A stretch of DNA of 64,000 nt from Desulfobacterales bacterium (GTDB taxonomy: Bacteria; Desulfobacterota; Desulfobacteria; Desulfobacterales; JAQWFD01). The translations under genes and the position numbers were made by a program. Positions 43,256-53,040 of this stretch are shown piece by piece (position 1 is the stretch's first letter; every line of letters begins with the position of its first letter). The stretch covers positions 1 through 64,000 of the forward strand of contig JAQWFD010000004.1 in NCBI GenBank assembly GCA_028704555.1, given 5' to 3'. The notes under the pieces are model-generated. The model saw only the letters and a program-made list of their open reading frames with translations, did no database searches and was not told the DNA's origin.

Positions 43256-43694
43256 TATTTTTCAGGGTCTCGGCACGTTTCTACCATATCCTGTTCAAAC
43301 CTGTCTGTCCATGATATCTGTTTCCGATTATTCAGCGCAGCAATTCTTCAATTGCTTCCGGACGCAACGATATACGGATAGTATGTTTCAGAAAGATGCC
43401 GATTAAAAAGGCATACGCAATAACGGCTGTCCGTCTTGAATCGTGCTTTTTACTTGACTTGTTCGAACTGGTAATTTAGATAGTTTACATAAGCGGAAAA
43501 AAACAAAGCGGAAAAAGCATGCCCGGCAATTATTAATCCAGCCGAACTGTACTTTTTCACAGTCATCTTAAGCGCTAAATTGCCGCCATTTACAATAACA
43601 GCGATAATCATTAACTCAAACCCGTTCAATGCCGCTATGCTCAACAAATGATCCCGTTGCACTGAAAAAAGCCCGGACAGTACATAGCCTTTTA

Positions 43695-43723
43695 TTGTAA
43701 AAAACACAATTATAGTTTATATA
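43695..43723 (+). promoter_or_regulatory. Candidate promoter for hflK-hflC
   Basis: TTGTAA (43695-43700), 17 nt, TATATA (43718-43723). Each box matches four of six consensus bases with ideal spacing. It would start transcription about 65 nt before hflK. Confidence 0.4.
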
Positions 43724-43794
43724 TGTTTAAAACGTCATCACACGCCTTACTGTTAAGGTAACCATTTAACTTGCATCAACAGGATATTTTACCA

Positions 43795-44844
43795 ATGACT
43801 TGGGATTGGGAAAAACTAAAAGAACAGCAAAAGCAAAAACCGGGCAGTGCCCCCCCCCAGATGGACGAAATTGTTAAAAAGTTAAAGGGATTTAAATTTT
43901 CCGGACTCCCTTTTATCATTTTAATTTTACTGATAGCGCTTATACTGGGATCTTCGATGTTTTACACAGTCGATATCGATGAAGTCGGGGTAATCCAGCG
44001 GTTTGGCAAATACGTACGTACCAGCCAGCCCGGACTCAACTTCAAATTGCCGACCGGCCTTGAAAAACTCACCAAAGTCAAGGTCAGACGGGTTTATAAA
44101 GAAGAATTCGGCCTCAAGACGATCACTACCGGCTTCACAACCCGTTCGACAACGGAGTCTGGAGATGACAATGTATCGCTCATGTTGACCGGGGATCTGA
44201 ATGTAGCGCAGGTGCCATGGATTGTTCAGTACCGAATCAAGGATTCGTATAATTTTCTTTTCAAAGTTAAAGACATCGGCCGTCTTCTCAACGACATGTC
44301 AGAGGCCTGCATGCGACTGGTAGTCGGAGACAGAAGCATCAACGAGGTCATCAGCAAACGGGAAGAAATCGCGGAAGAAACGATCAGCCTCCTTCAAAAG
44401 GAATTGGATAATGCCGAAAGCGGTATCCATATTGTAACGATCGAAATGAAAAAAACCAATGTCCCGATCACTGTACAGCCTTCATTTAATGAAGTGAACC
44501 AGTCTGTTCAGGAAAAAGAAAAAATGATTTATCAGGCGAAGGAAGATTATAACAAAGCCATCCCGACCGCCAAGGGTGAAGCTGAAAGAACCATCAAGGC
44601 AAGCGAAGGCTATGCGTTGGATAGAATCAACCGGGCAAAAGGCGACGCGGCCAGATTTACATCCATGTATAACGAATATGCTAAAGCAAAAGACATTACC
44701 AAAAGACGACTGTATCTGGAAACCATGAAAGAGCTGCTTCCCAAAATCGGCCAGAAATATGTTATTGATGCAGATCAAAATAATCTTTTACCACTGCTTA
44801 ATCTTGGCAAACAACTCGAAACCCAAAACGGTGCCGTAAAATGA
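43795..44844 (+). CDS. hflK: FtsH protease regulator HflK
   Basis: SPFH/prohibitin-domain membrane protein that with HflC forms a cage around FtsH. The 349-residue protein has a Gln/Pro-rich cytoplasmic N-terminus and one transmembrane helix (about 43-65). An SPFH domain begins YTVDIDEVGVIQRFGKYVRTSQPGLNFKLP, and a long coiled coil (about 195-300) rich in Glu/Lys/Ala follows. The start at 43795 is the first ATG, with AGGA upstream. A run of nine C (43850-43858) encodes Pro-Pro near residue 20 and is prone to slippage. The last 4 bp overlap hflC. Confidence 0.93.
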   Translation: MTWDWEKLKEQQKQKPGSAPPQMDEIVKKLKGFKFSGLPFIILILLIALILGSSMFYTVDIDEVGVIQRFGKYVRTSQPGLNFKLPTGLEKLTKVKVRRVYKEEFGLKTITTGFTTRSTTESGDDNVSLMLTGDLNVAQVPWIVQYRIKDSYNFLFKVKDIGRLLNDMSEACMRLVVGDRSINEVISKREEIAEETISLLQKELDNAESGIHIVTIEMKKTNVPITVQPSFNEVNQSVQEKEKMIYQAKEDYNKAIPTAKGEAERTIKASEGYALDRINRAKGDAARFTSMYNEYAKAKDITKRRLYLETMKELLPKIGQKYVIDADQNNLLPLLNLGKQLETQNGAVK

Positions 44845-45794
44845 AATATAAAAACTTATTCCTTATAATTATAATAGCGGTAATTTCATTGGTTTTTTCC
44901 TCGGCCTATATCATTGATGAGACAGAGCAGGTTGTCGTCACTCAATTCGGCAAGGTGGTAGGATCTCCAAAAGCTGAGCCCGGGCTGTATTTTAAGATTC
45001 CGTTTATCCAGAATGCCAATTACTTTCCTAAAAATCTCCTGGAATGGGACGGCGATCCCGGACAGATTCCTACGCTGGATAAAACCTATATATGGGTCGA
45101 TACCTTTGCCCGCTGGAAAATTACAGATCCGATCAAATTTTTTCAAACGGTAAACAATACCGTCACAGCAACCGCCAGATTAGATGATATTATCGATCCG
45201 GCAACCCGGAATTTTGTTACATCCTACAGGCTTATCGAAGCGGTTCGAAAGAGCAACCGAGAGCTGGATACATTTGAAAGCGGGATTGATGATGTCGAGC
45301 AAACCCAGCGTCCGGCATATTCCATTAAAACCGGCAGGGAAAAGATCACCCAGGGCATTCTGGAACATGCTCAGCCCAAACTGGCCAAATTCGGGATAGA
45401 ACTGGTCGATGTGAAAATCAAACGAATCAATTATGTCGAACAGGTCAGAGAATCAGTCTACAGCCGGATGATTGCGGAAAGAAAACAGATCGCTGAAAAA
45501 TTCCGTTCCGAAGGAAAAGGAGAAGCACAAAAAATCCGAGGTGAAAAAGAAAGGGATTTAAAACGGATACAATCCGAAGCGTATCGAACAGCACAGGAAA
45601 TCATGGGAAAGGCCGATGCTGAAGCAACAAAATTATATGCTCAGTCTTATGGAGCTGACCCGGAGTTCTTTTCTTTCATCAAAACGCTTGAAACCTATAA
45701 CACATCATTAAATCAGGACACTTCCCTCGTGCTCTCAACGGACTCTGACTTTATGAAATATTTTAAGTCCTATTCAGAAAAACCCGATAAATAG
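44841..45794 (+). CDS. hflC: FtsH protease regulator HflC
   Basis: Partner of HflK. The 317-residue protein has an N-terminal membrane helix (about 5-24), then the SPFH domain (VVVTQFGKVVGSPKAEPGLYFKIPF), the conserved DTFARWKITDP, RLDDIIDPATRN, and a coiled-coil region with RMIAERKQIAEKFRSEGKGEAQKIRGEKERD typical of HflC. The start ATG overlaps the hflK stop. Downstream lie two inverted repeats, the second a probable terminator (45935-45974). Confidence 0.94.
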   Translation: MKYKNLFLIIIIAVISLVFSSAYIIDETEQVVVTQFGKVVGSPKAEPGLYFKIPFIQNANYFPKNLLEWDGDPGQIPTLDKTYIWVDTFARWKITDPIKFFQTVNNTVTATARLDDIIDPATRNFVTSYRLIEAVRKSNRELDTFESGIDDVEQTQRPAYSIKTGREKITQGILEHAQPKLAKFGIELVDVKIKRINYVEQVRESVYSRMIAERKQIAEKFRSEGKGEAQKIRGEKERDLKRIQSEAYRTAQEIMGKADAEATKLYAQSYGADPEFFSFIKTLETYNTSLNQDTSLVLSTDSDFMKYFKSYSEKPDK

Positions 45795-45841
45795 GGTCCT
45801 AACAAAAACCCGATAATTTTAACTGGCTTATGGCTTAAGGC

Positions 45842-45875
45842 GGGCGAAAATTTTAGTGTATCAAAATTTTCGCCC
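45842..45875. repeat. 13-bp perfect inverted repeat after hflC
   Basis: GGGCGAAAATTTT (45842-45854) and its exact complement (45863-45875) surround an 8-nt loop. It lacks a T-tract and may be a stability element or operator-like palindrome. Confidence 0.65.
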
Positions 45876-45934
45876 AACGCTCCTCGCCCACATTGAAGAA
45901 TCATCGGTTTTCGTAAAGGCACTGCCTGACCAAA

Positions 45935-45974
45935 GGAAAAAGCACCAGAATATTTATTCTCTGGTGCTTTTTCC
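45935..45974. terminator. Bidirectional intrinsic terminator after hflKC
   Basis: A 15-bp perfect stem, GGAAAAAGCACCAGA (45935-45949) with 45960-45974, loop of 10 nt. The A5/T5 tracts at the stem base serve either direction. From here to 46726 the only other item is the repeat at 46467-46631. Confidence 0.75.
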
Positions 45975-46466
45975 AAGACACGCAAGAAATTCCAGGTATC
46001 ATTATTTACTGCCTTTATTTACCTTTCCTTCTCTGATGCCGCGTACGTACTAAAAGCTTTCGATGCTTATGCTTGCTCATTTTTTTTCTTCTTTTTTTAA
46101 TAACACTTCCCAACAAATCACCCCCGTTCTGTTAGAATTATATCTATAATCCAAAATTCATATCATTAAATTTGATCGATTGTCCATATTTTTCTGCAAT
46201 ATTTTGTCCTCGCTGGCCACAGGAAAAAGCGCTGGCATTCTGAGCTCCCCTGCTGTTGCAGAAACAACTTCCGGCCTGTTTCCCCGGACAAAGCAGGCAT
46301 TTTCGTCAAAAATGTGAGACTTTGTTCAGTGCGTAATCCGAAAAAAGCAAACAACTTCCATCCATAAATGTCTATTTTTCCCATGTGCGTTTGCCCGCAC
46401 AATGCGAAGCGCATTCCTGCGAGGTCAGGACCCGGGCCCGCAAAATTTTAAAACACTTTTTTACGT

Positions 46467-46631
46467 CTTAGGGCTCGCTCAGAAATAAGTTCGCAATTTT
46501 AAGTATTGAGGCGCCTGTCTGGCAATGCACGAAAGTGCATGAATATCAAGCATATTCCGAGCTTTCGTAACGCAGCCAGGCAGGATGCATCGACGCTTAA
46601 AATGGGAAGTTATTTTTGAGTGAGCCCTTAA
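46467..46631. repeat. Repeat element, family A, intact copy
   Basis: About 165 bp bounded by 36-37-nt imperfect inverted arms: CTTAGGGCTCGCTCAGAAAT... (46467-46503) against ...TTTTTGAGTGAGCCCTTA (46596-46631). Both arms end inside with TTTTAAG/CTTAAAA. The interior carries the hairpin ATGCACGAAAGTGCAT. The right half is repeated in inverted orientation at 370-455. There is no open frame. Confidence 0.75.
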
Positions 46632-46726
46632 TGACTTTGCGTGAAAACTATTCTGGTACTATAGGGTTCCGGATGGACGCTATCTGCCGGCGGATACAAT
46701 TCAACTGTTGCAGCATCGAATAGGTT

Positions 46727-47287
46727 ATGATAATTTTCAAAAGTATGGATACCCTTCCCAAATTCAACTCTGACCATTTTGCATTGCTAAGCACTTCTGT
46801 TTCCATGGCGGAAGAGCTGGTGAGCAATCATTACAAATTTTCAGCAAATCAGTGGCTGCGACTGAATTATGACATAAAAACATTGACTGATTTACGAACC
46901 GATGAAATTGTCCACGGGCCATTTGCTCAAATTGTCCGATATGTCGGGCAGCGCAAAAATCATGTACTGGGGTCATCAGCATATGACTTTTACAAAATTT
47001 GCATACAGGATCACCGCATTTTATCCGCCGTTGAGGATTCATCCGATGAACTCCAGCTCCAGCCTTTTTTACTGTATATCATCACTCATGAATTAGTACA
47101 TATTGTAAGATTCAATCTTTTTTTGCAACACTTTGACGCCTCACCAGATGAAAAAATGTCTGAAGAAAAGAGAGTTCATAAAAAAACCCATGAAATCCTT
47201 GAGCCAATCCGTATGCCTGGCCTCTCAAAAATTTTAAAGTTCTATTGCCAATGGCGAACAGAATTTGATGGCTTGAAAAACACTTGA
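46727..47287 (+). CDS. Uncharacterised protein with an HELVH zinc-protease-like motif
   Basis: I do not recognise a named family. The 186-residue protein is soluble, with no signal peptide. It contains ITHELVHIVRF at about residues 126-136, an HExxH motif of the zincin type. EEKRVHKKTHEIL follows about 25 residues later and could give the third ligand (Glu or His). The N-terminal half is mixed alpha/beta with no clear domain. The start ATG has an AGG 4 nt upstream; an ATG six codons later is an alternative. Next on the strand, 119 bp on, is an FmdB-type zinc-ribbon gene, and groES-groEL follow. Protease function is inference. Confidence 0.75.
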   Translation: MIIFKSMDTLPKFNSDHFALLSTSVSMAEELVSNHYKFSANQWLRLNYDIKTLTDLRTDEIVHGPFAQIVRYVGQRKNHVLGSSAYDFYKICIQDHRILSAVEDSSDELQLQPFLLYIITHELVHIVRFNLFLQHFDASPDEKMSEEKRVHKKTHEILEPIRMPGLSKILKFYCQWRTEFDGLKNT

Positions 47288-47406
47288 AAAATTGTTCCCT
47301 GCCGCTTGACAATGAAAAAACACTCACTATATTTGTGACATTGTTTGAACAGAGCAACGCATAAAGAAAATAAAAAAAATAAAATTTCAGCTGGAGATTT
47401 ATCAAG

Positions 47407-47694
47407 ATGCCAATCTATGAGTATGAATGTGAAAATTGCGGGGCAGTTGAAGAAGTTTTACAAAAATTTTCCGATAAACCGTTGACAACCTGTAAACATT
47501 GTTCAGGCAAAGTCCACAGAATTATCTCTCAAAGCACTTTTCATCTCAAAGGAACCGGCTGGTATGTAACCGATTATGCAAAGGGTTCGACAACCAGCGC
47601 CTCGTGCTCAAAACCAAAAGCAGTGTCAACAACCGATACGAAAACGATTGATACGAAAACGGCCGCAACAAAAACGACCGATGCAGCTAAATAA
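47407..47694 (+). CDS. FmdB-family zinc ribbon protein
   Basis: Small protein of 95 residues. The N-terminal zinc ribbon MPIYEYECENCGAVEEVLQKF with two CxxC pairs (CENC and CKHC) is the FmdB family signature. It continues through VHRIISQSTFHLKGTGWYVTDYA. The C-terminal tail (about 62-95) is a low-complexity Thr/Lys/Ala segment with a repeating TDTKT unit. The family is proposed to be regulatory, but a specific function is not known. GGAG lies about 11 nt upstream of the ATG. Confidence 0.9.
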   Translation: MPIYEYECENCGAVEEVLQKFSDKPLTTCKHCSGKVHRIISQSTFHLKGTGWYVTDYAKGSTTSASCSKPKAVSTTDTKTIDTKTAATKTTDAAK

Positions 47695-47806
47695 CAAATC
47701 GGAACGGAATGCAGTCCCGACTATATTAAGCGCTTACTGATGGCAAGTCTATATGGGACTTCAATGAGTTATAATCCAGTTCGCTTTGATCTTTTTCATC
47801 TTTTAG

Positions 47807-47914
47807 GGCCTCGGCAAGAATAAAATGCACCGCCTTGCTTGTTTTTAGTCCGTATTTTGCGTTGTATCAAAAAGCAATTGCAACCCGTATGCACAATTTA
47901 TTCTTGCCGAGGCC
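47807..47914. repeat. Repeat element with 18-bp perfect inverted arms
   Basis: GGCCTCGGCAAGAATAAA (47807-47824) is the exact reverse complement of 47897-47914. The arms continue partly inward (TGCA/TGCA) and outward (TTTAG/CTTTAAA), with about 72 bp between them. It lies between the FmdB gene and groES. The rest of 47695-48360 shows no gene, CIRCE element or clear heat-shock promoter. Confidence 0.7.
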
Positions 47915-48360
47915 TTTAAACCATCGTCCGATATTTTTCGAAGCCGACCGGCAACCGGATAATTTCATATATATTTTCTCATAACTGCCGGCTCTTTACC
48001 TGAGATATTTCCTTATCTTGATTGGACGAAACATCCTGATCACTGATCAATTCCTGCATCAGGAAAGCAACATAATTCGTAAATCGTATCTGCTTATATA
48101 TTATTTGAGGAATATTACAGGATTGCTGCATCCCGACACTCGTAATGCATATGGACAGCCATGCTAACATGGATACAATGTCACCTGTTTATTGATTACC
48201 TGAAAAGGTACTCCTGCAGATATTTACAAATTTAAATGGATGATTATAGTTTTTACTTTAAAAAAGCAGAAAAGCCGGTTGATAGATGATTATCAACAAC
48301 CTTGATGTAAAAAAATAACATTTTAACATTATTATTTTATCGAGAAAAGGAGAGTAGAAA

Positions 48361-48648
48361 ATGAATGTCAGACCACTGAATGATCGTATTCTTGTCAAAC
48401 GGGTCGAAGAAGAAACAACGACTAAAGGCGGAATCATCATCCCTGATACGGCCAAAGAAAAACCGGCTGAAGGGAAGATCATCGCCGCAGGAAACGGCAA
48501 ACTTGCAGATGACGGGAAACGGATTCCCCTCGAAGTTAAAATCGGAGATCGTGTATTGTTCGGTAAATATTCCGGTACAGAGATCAAAATTGAAGGTGAC
48601 GAATACCTGATTATGCGAGAAGATGATGTTCTTGGCGTAATCGAATAA
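48361..48648 (+). CDS. groES: Co-chaperonin GroES
   Basis: Heptameric lid of the GroEL folding chamber. The 95-residue protein starts [35 protein letters not shown], which includes the mobile loop. It continues [10 protein letters not shown], the [31 protein letters not shown] domain. The ribosome binding site is AAGGAGAG. It is followed 48 bp later by groEL. No CIRCE inverted repeat is seen upstream, so HrcA control is not supported by this sequence. Confidence 0.98.
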   Translation: MNVRPLNDRILVKRVEEETTTKGGIIIPDTAKEKPAEGKIIAAGNGKLADDGKRIPLEVKIGDRVLFGKYSGTEIKIEGDEYLIMREDDVLGVIE

Positions 48649-48663
48649 TATTTCGATATTTAA

Positions 48664-50355
<1,692 letters not shown>

Positions 50356-50413
50356 CATCTGCTGCTTCAGATATATAGCCGGAACAGCCATGTACTATAT
50401 GAATTAAGAGATT

Positions 50414-50453
50414 AAGCCCTTATGCATCAATTTGCATAAGGGCTTTTTTTTTT
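50414..50453 (+). terminator. Intrinsic terminator after groESL
   Basis: A 13-bp perfect stem, AAGCCCTTATGCA (50414-50426) with TGCATAAGGGCTT (50433-50445), 6-nt loop, followed by an unbroken T-run to 50453. Confidence 0.92.
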
Positions 50454-50562
50454 ACGCAGTGGAAATGCTTGACATGTTATCCAGAACTTGGTTAGAAATC
50501 ATCTGATAATTTTAATACTCGTATCCATTCCGCAGGGTTGGTTTTATCACGGCCATTGCGTC

Positions 50563-50621
50563 ATCCCCGCAAGGCGGGGATCCAGTTCGGACGGCCTTTA
50601 GATTCCCGCTTTCGCGGGAAT
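50563..50621. repeat. Pair of REP-like GC hairpins
   Basis: ATCCCCGC/GCGGGGAT (50563-50581) and ATTCCCGC/GCGGGAAT (50602-50621), about 20 bp apart. Such TTCCCGC-TTTCGCGGGAA units are common dispersed repeats in Proteobacteria and Desulfobacterota. They lie in the gap between groEL and the LysM gene; the rest of 50454-50840 is featureless. Confidence 0.7.
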
Positions 50622-50840
50622 GCCGAGAACGGGCTGCAACGCAGTAAAAATAAATTTGGCCGAAGTTAGAACCAAGCCCCATTACGCTATTGAAAAATTT
50701 TCCACACGGAGAGAGTTGAAGATACTATTCCCATACTCCGGTGTGAGGATTGCTTTTTTCACTTCAATCAGGATTAAATCGGAAGCGTGGAGAAGCAAAA
50801 AAAATTAACTCCCTGTACCATTAAATATACGGAGCAACGT

Positions 50841-51938
50841 ATGTCTTTGGAGACCTTATCCCGTCCATGGTTCAAGAATCCGTTTTGCCGCAACTTACGA
50901 CGAACTGCTTTTACCCGTTTGCTTGCTCTCCTGTTGATAAGCCTTTTTCCAATGTTGACGTCCCTGCCCGCGCAAACCAGCGCTGAGGAAGCCCCGGACA
51001 CCTGCGAGGAGGCCATCAAACACGAAGTCGGCTATTACTATACCATTCAAAGGGGAGACACGCTCTGGGATCTTTCCGAACAGTTCTTTGATTCTCCCTG
51101 GTACTGGCCGGATCTCTGGCATGAAAACAATCAGATCCCCAATCCCCATTGGATTTATCCCGGCCAGAGCCTGCGCCTGTTCCGTGGAGAGTCAATCAAG
51201 CGCTTTGACAAGCCGCTCAAAGCCGGAATTGCTCCGACCGAAAAAAAAGCACCCGGTTACTATTATTCATTGATCGACAAAATCGGTTTTGTCAAAAAAG
51301 AACCGGTCCCGCCACTCGGCCGCATTTTCAAGGTTCTGGAGCCCAAAGAAATGATCAGCCAGGGAGATACCGTTTATATTCAACCTTCCCCGGATGTATC
51401 GTTATGTCAGGGAGCCCGGTACACCATCTACCGGACCGTTAAAACGATCATCGACAAAACCGATAAATCCATGATCGGTATCCAGCATTACCTGACCGGT
51501 ATCGTCGAGATTACCCGACTGGAACCCCGATTTGCCATTGCCACGATCATAAAATCCTACCGAAGCATCCAACTGGGAGACCTGCTGATGCCATACATCC
51601 CCAGATCACCTGAAATTATACTGACCAACAGCCCGGCTGATATCAGAGGAAACATTATCGGATTTGATGAAAACAATTCGCTTTCCGGGGACAACATGAT
51701 CGCCTTCATTGATAAAGGCGAAAATGACGGGATAAAGCCCGGCCAGACGTACTCGATATACGAGCAGCAAAACTTCCGGATCGACTCGAAATCAAAGGAC
51801 GATGCAGTGCTTCCCCCTGTGAATTTTGGTAAAATTCTGGTGCTGTTGACACAGCCGACGACATCTACGGTGTTGATTACGTATGCGAAAAAAAGTGTTG
51901 TTGATGGGGCTGCTGTTCGGTCTGCTTGCTTGGAATAA
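50841..51938 (+). CDS. LysM-domain periplasmic protein
   Basis: Exported peptidoglycan-binding protein of 365 residues. The N-terminus has a twin-basic stretch and hydrophobic core (LLALLLISLFPMLTSLPAQTSA) with cleavage near residue 49. A LysM domain follows (about 67-118): YTIQRGDTLWDLSEQFFDSPWYWPDLWHENNQIPNPHWIYPGQSL. The rest (about 120-365) is beta-rich with no named domain, including two similar segments GDTVYIQPS and GDLLMPYIP that resemble FlgA/SAF-like strands. The start at 50841 has GGAG 6 nt upstream. A terminator follows at 52017. The function beyond wall binding is unknown. Confidence 0.85.
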   Translation: MSLETLSRPWFKNPFCRNLRRTAFTRLLALLLISLFPMLTSLPAQTSAEEAPDTCEEAIKHEVGYYYTIQRGDTLWDLSEQFFDSPWYWPDLWHENNQIPNPHWIYPGQSLRLFRGESIKRFDKPLKAGIAPTEKKAPGYYYSLIDKIGFVKKEPVPPLGRIFKVLEPKEMISQGDTVYIQPSPDVSLCQGARYTIYRTVKTIIDKTDKSMIGIQHYLTGIVEITRLEPRFAIATIIKSYRSIQLGDLLMPYIPRSPEIILTNSPADIRGNIIGFDENNSLSGDNMIAFIDKGENDGIKPGQTYSIYEQQNFRIDSKSKDDAVLPPVNFGKILVLLTQPTTSTVLITYAKKSVVDGAAVRSACLE

Positions 51939-52016
51939 AGGCTATTGAACAGAAGTAATGATAGAGTGGGTGGAAACCTATGGTTTTGGGATGAGACAGA
52001 TGAATACAACAATAAG

Positions 52017-52048
52017 AAAGAGCCCCCCGGAAATGGGGCTCTTTTTTA
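52017..52048 (+). terminator. Intrinsic terminator after the LysM gene
   Basis: Stem AAAGAGCCCC (52017-52026) with GGGGCTCTTT (52035-52044) and a T-run following. It lies about 80 bp after the stop codon. Confidence 0.85.
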
Positions 52049-52558
52049 TTAAGCTTCAGTGATGTCCGGTTAGGTTTTTGCATGTGCGAATAATTTTTCG
52101 GGTTCTTTGAAAATTTTATCATCAACCTGTGCATGAGTGCCGTACAATTCATTACGGATTGAGAAGCGAAGTTCCCGGACTTTTTTAATGGAGACAGGCT
52201 CGTTGAAATTTGTCCGGCAGTATATAGCCATTAGCAGGTATGTGATCAATCCGCCTTACAAAAAACAAATACCCGGGAGAAAAAATGGGGCGTTGCGGTG
52301 GGGCGTTGCGGGTTTATAAATCATTTGTGTGAAAGATCCGATCATACGGTCAAAGAGCGTAACATAATTGCTTCCGAAGAAACGGTTGAACTCCGTGAGC
52401 ATCAATCTCCTTACAACGCTGTTTTTGACCCTAAAACCGCAACGCTAAGACCGGAAAACATGTGTTATTGGAATGTATTTGTTGTAATATCAATAAAATA
52501 GCTTGGTCCGACCCCGGACACCCCGGTCCGACCCCGGACAAAACGAACGGATAAACAC
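52049..52558. other. Gene-poor interval before the pilus cluster, with a 16-bp tandem repeat
   Basis: No supportable gene. At its end GGTCCGACCCCGGACA occurs twice in tandem (52505-52520 and 52525-52540, period 20), each unit with internal GTCC/GGAC symmetry. Short frames at 52137-52319 and 52298-52501 have no ribosome binding site or recognisable content. Confidence 0.55.
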
Positions 52559-53011
52559 TTATTTCACTATTGTGGGCTCCCATACAGGAACCTTCTCGAA
52601 AAAGGAATACTTGCGAAGATCGTTTCTGGTTTCTACGGTGTTTGGCAATTGGTAAATTTCCCTTGCCTTTATGGTTCCGTTCGGGAGTTCAAATCCCCGT
52701 ATGAAAACTTTCTGCCCCATCCTGAAAGATCCGAGAGACGTTTTTTCTCCGTCGGAGTTTTTTAACATGGTCTTGAATCGGTTTCTTCCCTTTCGGAAGT
52801 CTGCCAGTTCAATAAATTTTTCGCCGGCTATCAGATAATTATTCTGCGGATTTACTTCCATAATAGTGCTTTGAAGCTCGAAAAAGTCAAGATCTGCCGA
52901 TTTGTCTATCTCAAAACTGTTGTCTGCGGATACGACTTGCACAGAGATTATGGAGGCAGACAATACAACACACAAGACAGCAAACATTATGCTAAGCGTT
53001 CGTAAATTCAT
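52559..53011 (-). CDS. Secreted protein of unknown function at the end of the pilus cluster
   Basis: I do not recognise the family. The 150-residue product has a clear Sec signal (LSIMFAVLCVVLSASIISVQVVSA, cleavage near residue 29). A mature part of about 120 residues is rich in beta strands: IMEVNPQNNYLIAGEKFIEL, MGQKVFIRGFELPNGTIKAREIYQL. The pattern resembles small OB-like periplasmic domains. It is 29 bp downstream of pilY1 on the same strand with no terminator between, so it is probably the last gene of the minor pilin operon and may assist PilY1 or pilin export. That role is inference. Confidence 0.8.
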   Translation of the reverse strand: MNLRTLSIMFAVLCVVLSASIISVQVVSADNSFEIDKSADLDFFELQSTIMEVNPQNNYLIAGEKFIELADFRKGRNRFKTMLKNSDGEKTSLGSFRMGQKVFIRGFELPNGTIKAREIYQLPNTVETRNDLRKYSFFEKVPVWEPTIVK

Positions 53012-53040
53012 ATAAATTTCCTTTATTAATAGATGACCAG

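Noticed and set aside
43450..43707. 85-codon minus-strand frame with hydrophobic segments upstream of hflK
   Set aside because: Its GTG start has no ribosome binding site and overlaps the likely hflK promoter. No family is recognised. It could be a small membrane protein but support is too weak.
46166..46414. 82-codon minus-strand frame after hflKC
   Set aside because: Low-complexity translation with no start signal; no similarity recognised. It may be decayed coding DNA, but nothing supports a call.
48180..48360. CIRCE operator or sigma-32 promoter for groESL
   Set aside because: No TTAGCACTC-N9-GAGTGCTAA palindrome or CCCCAT-type -10 was found by eye.
52298..52501. 67-codon plus-strand frame after the LysM gene
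   Set aside because: No ribosome binding site, no known domain, and it lies just before the tandem 16-bp repeat in a spacer.
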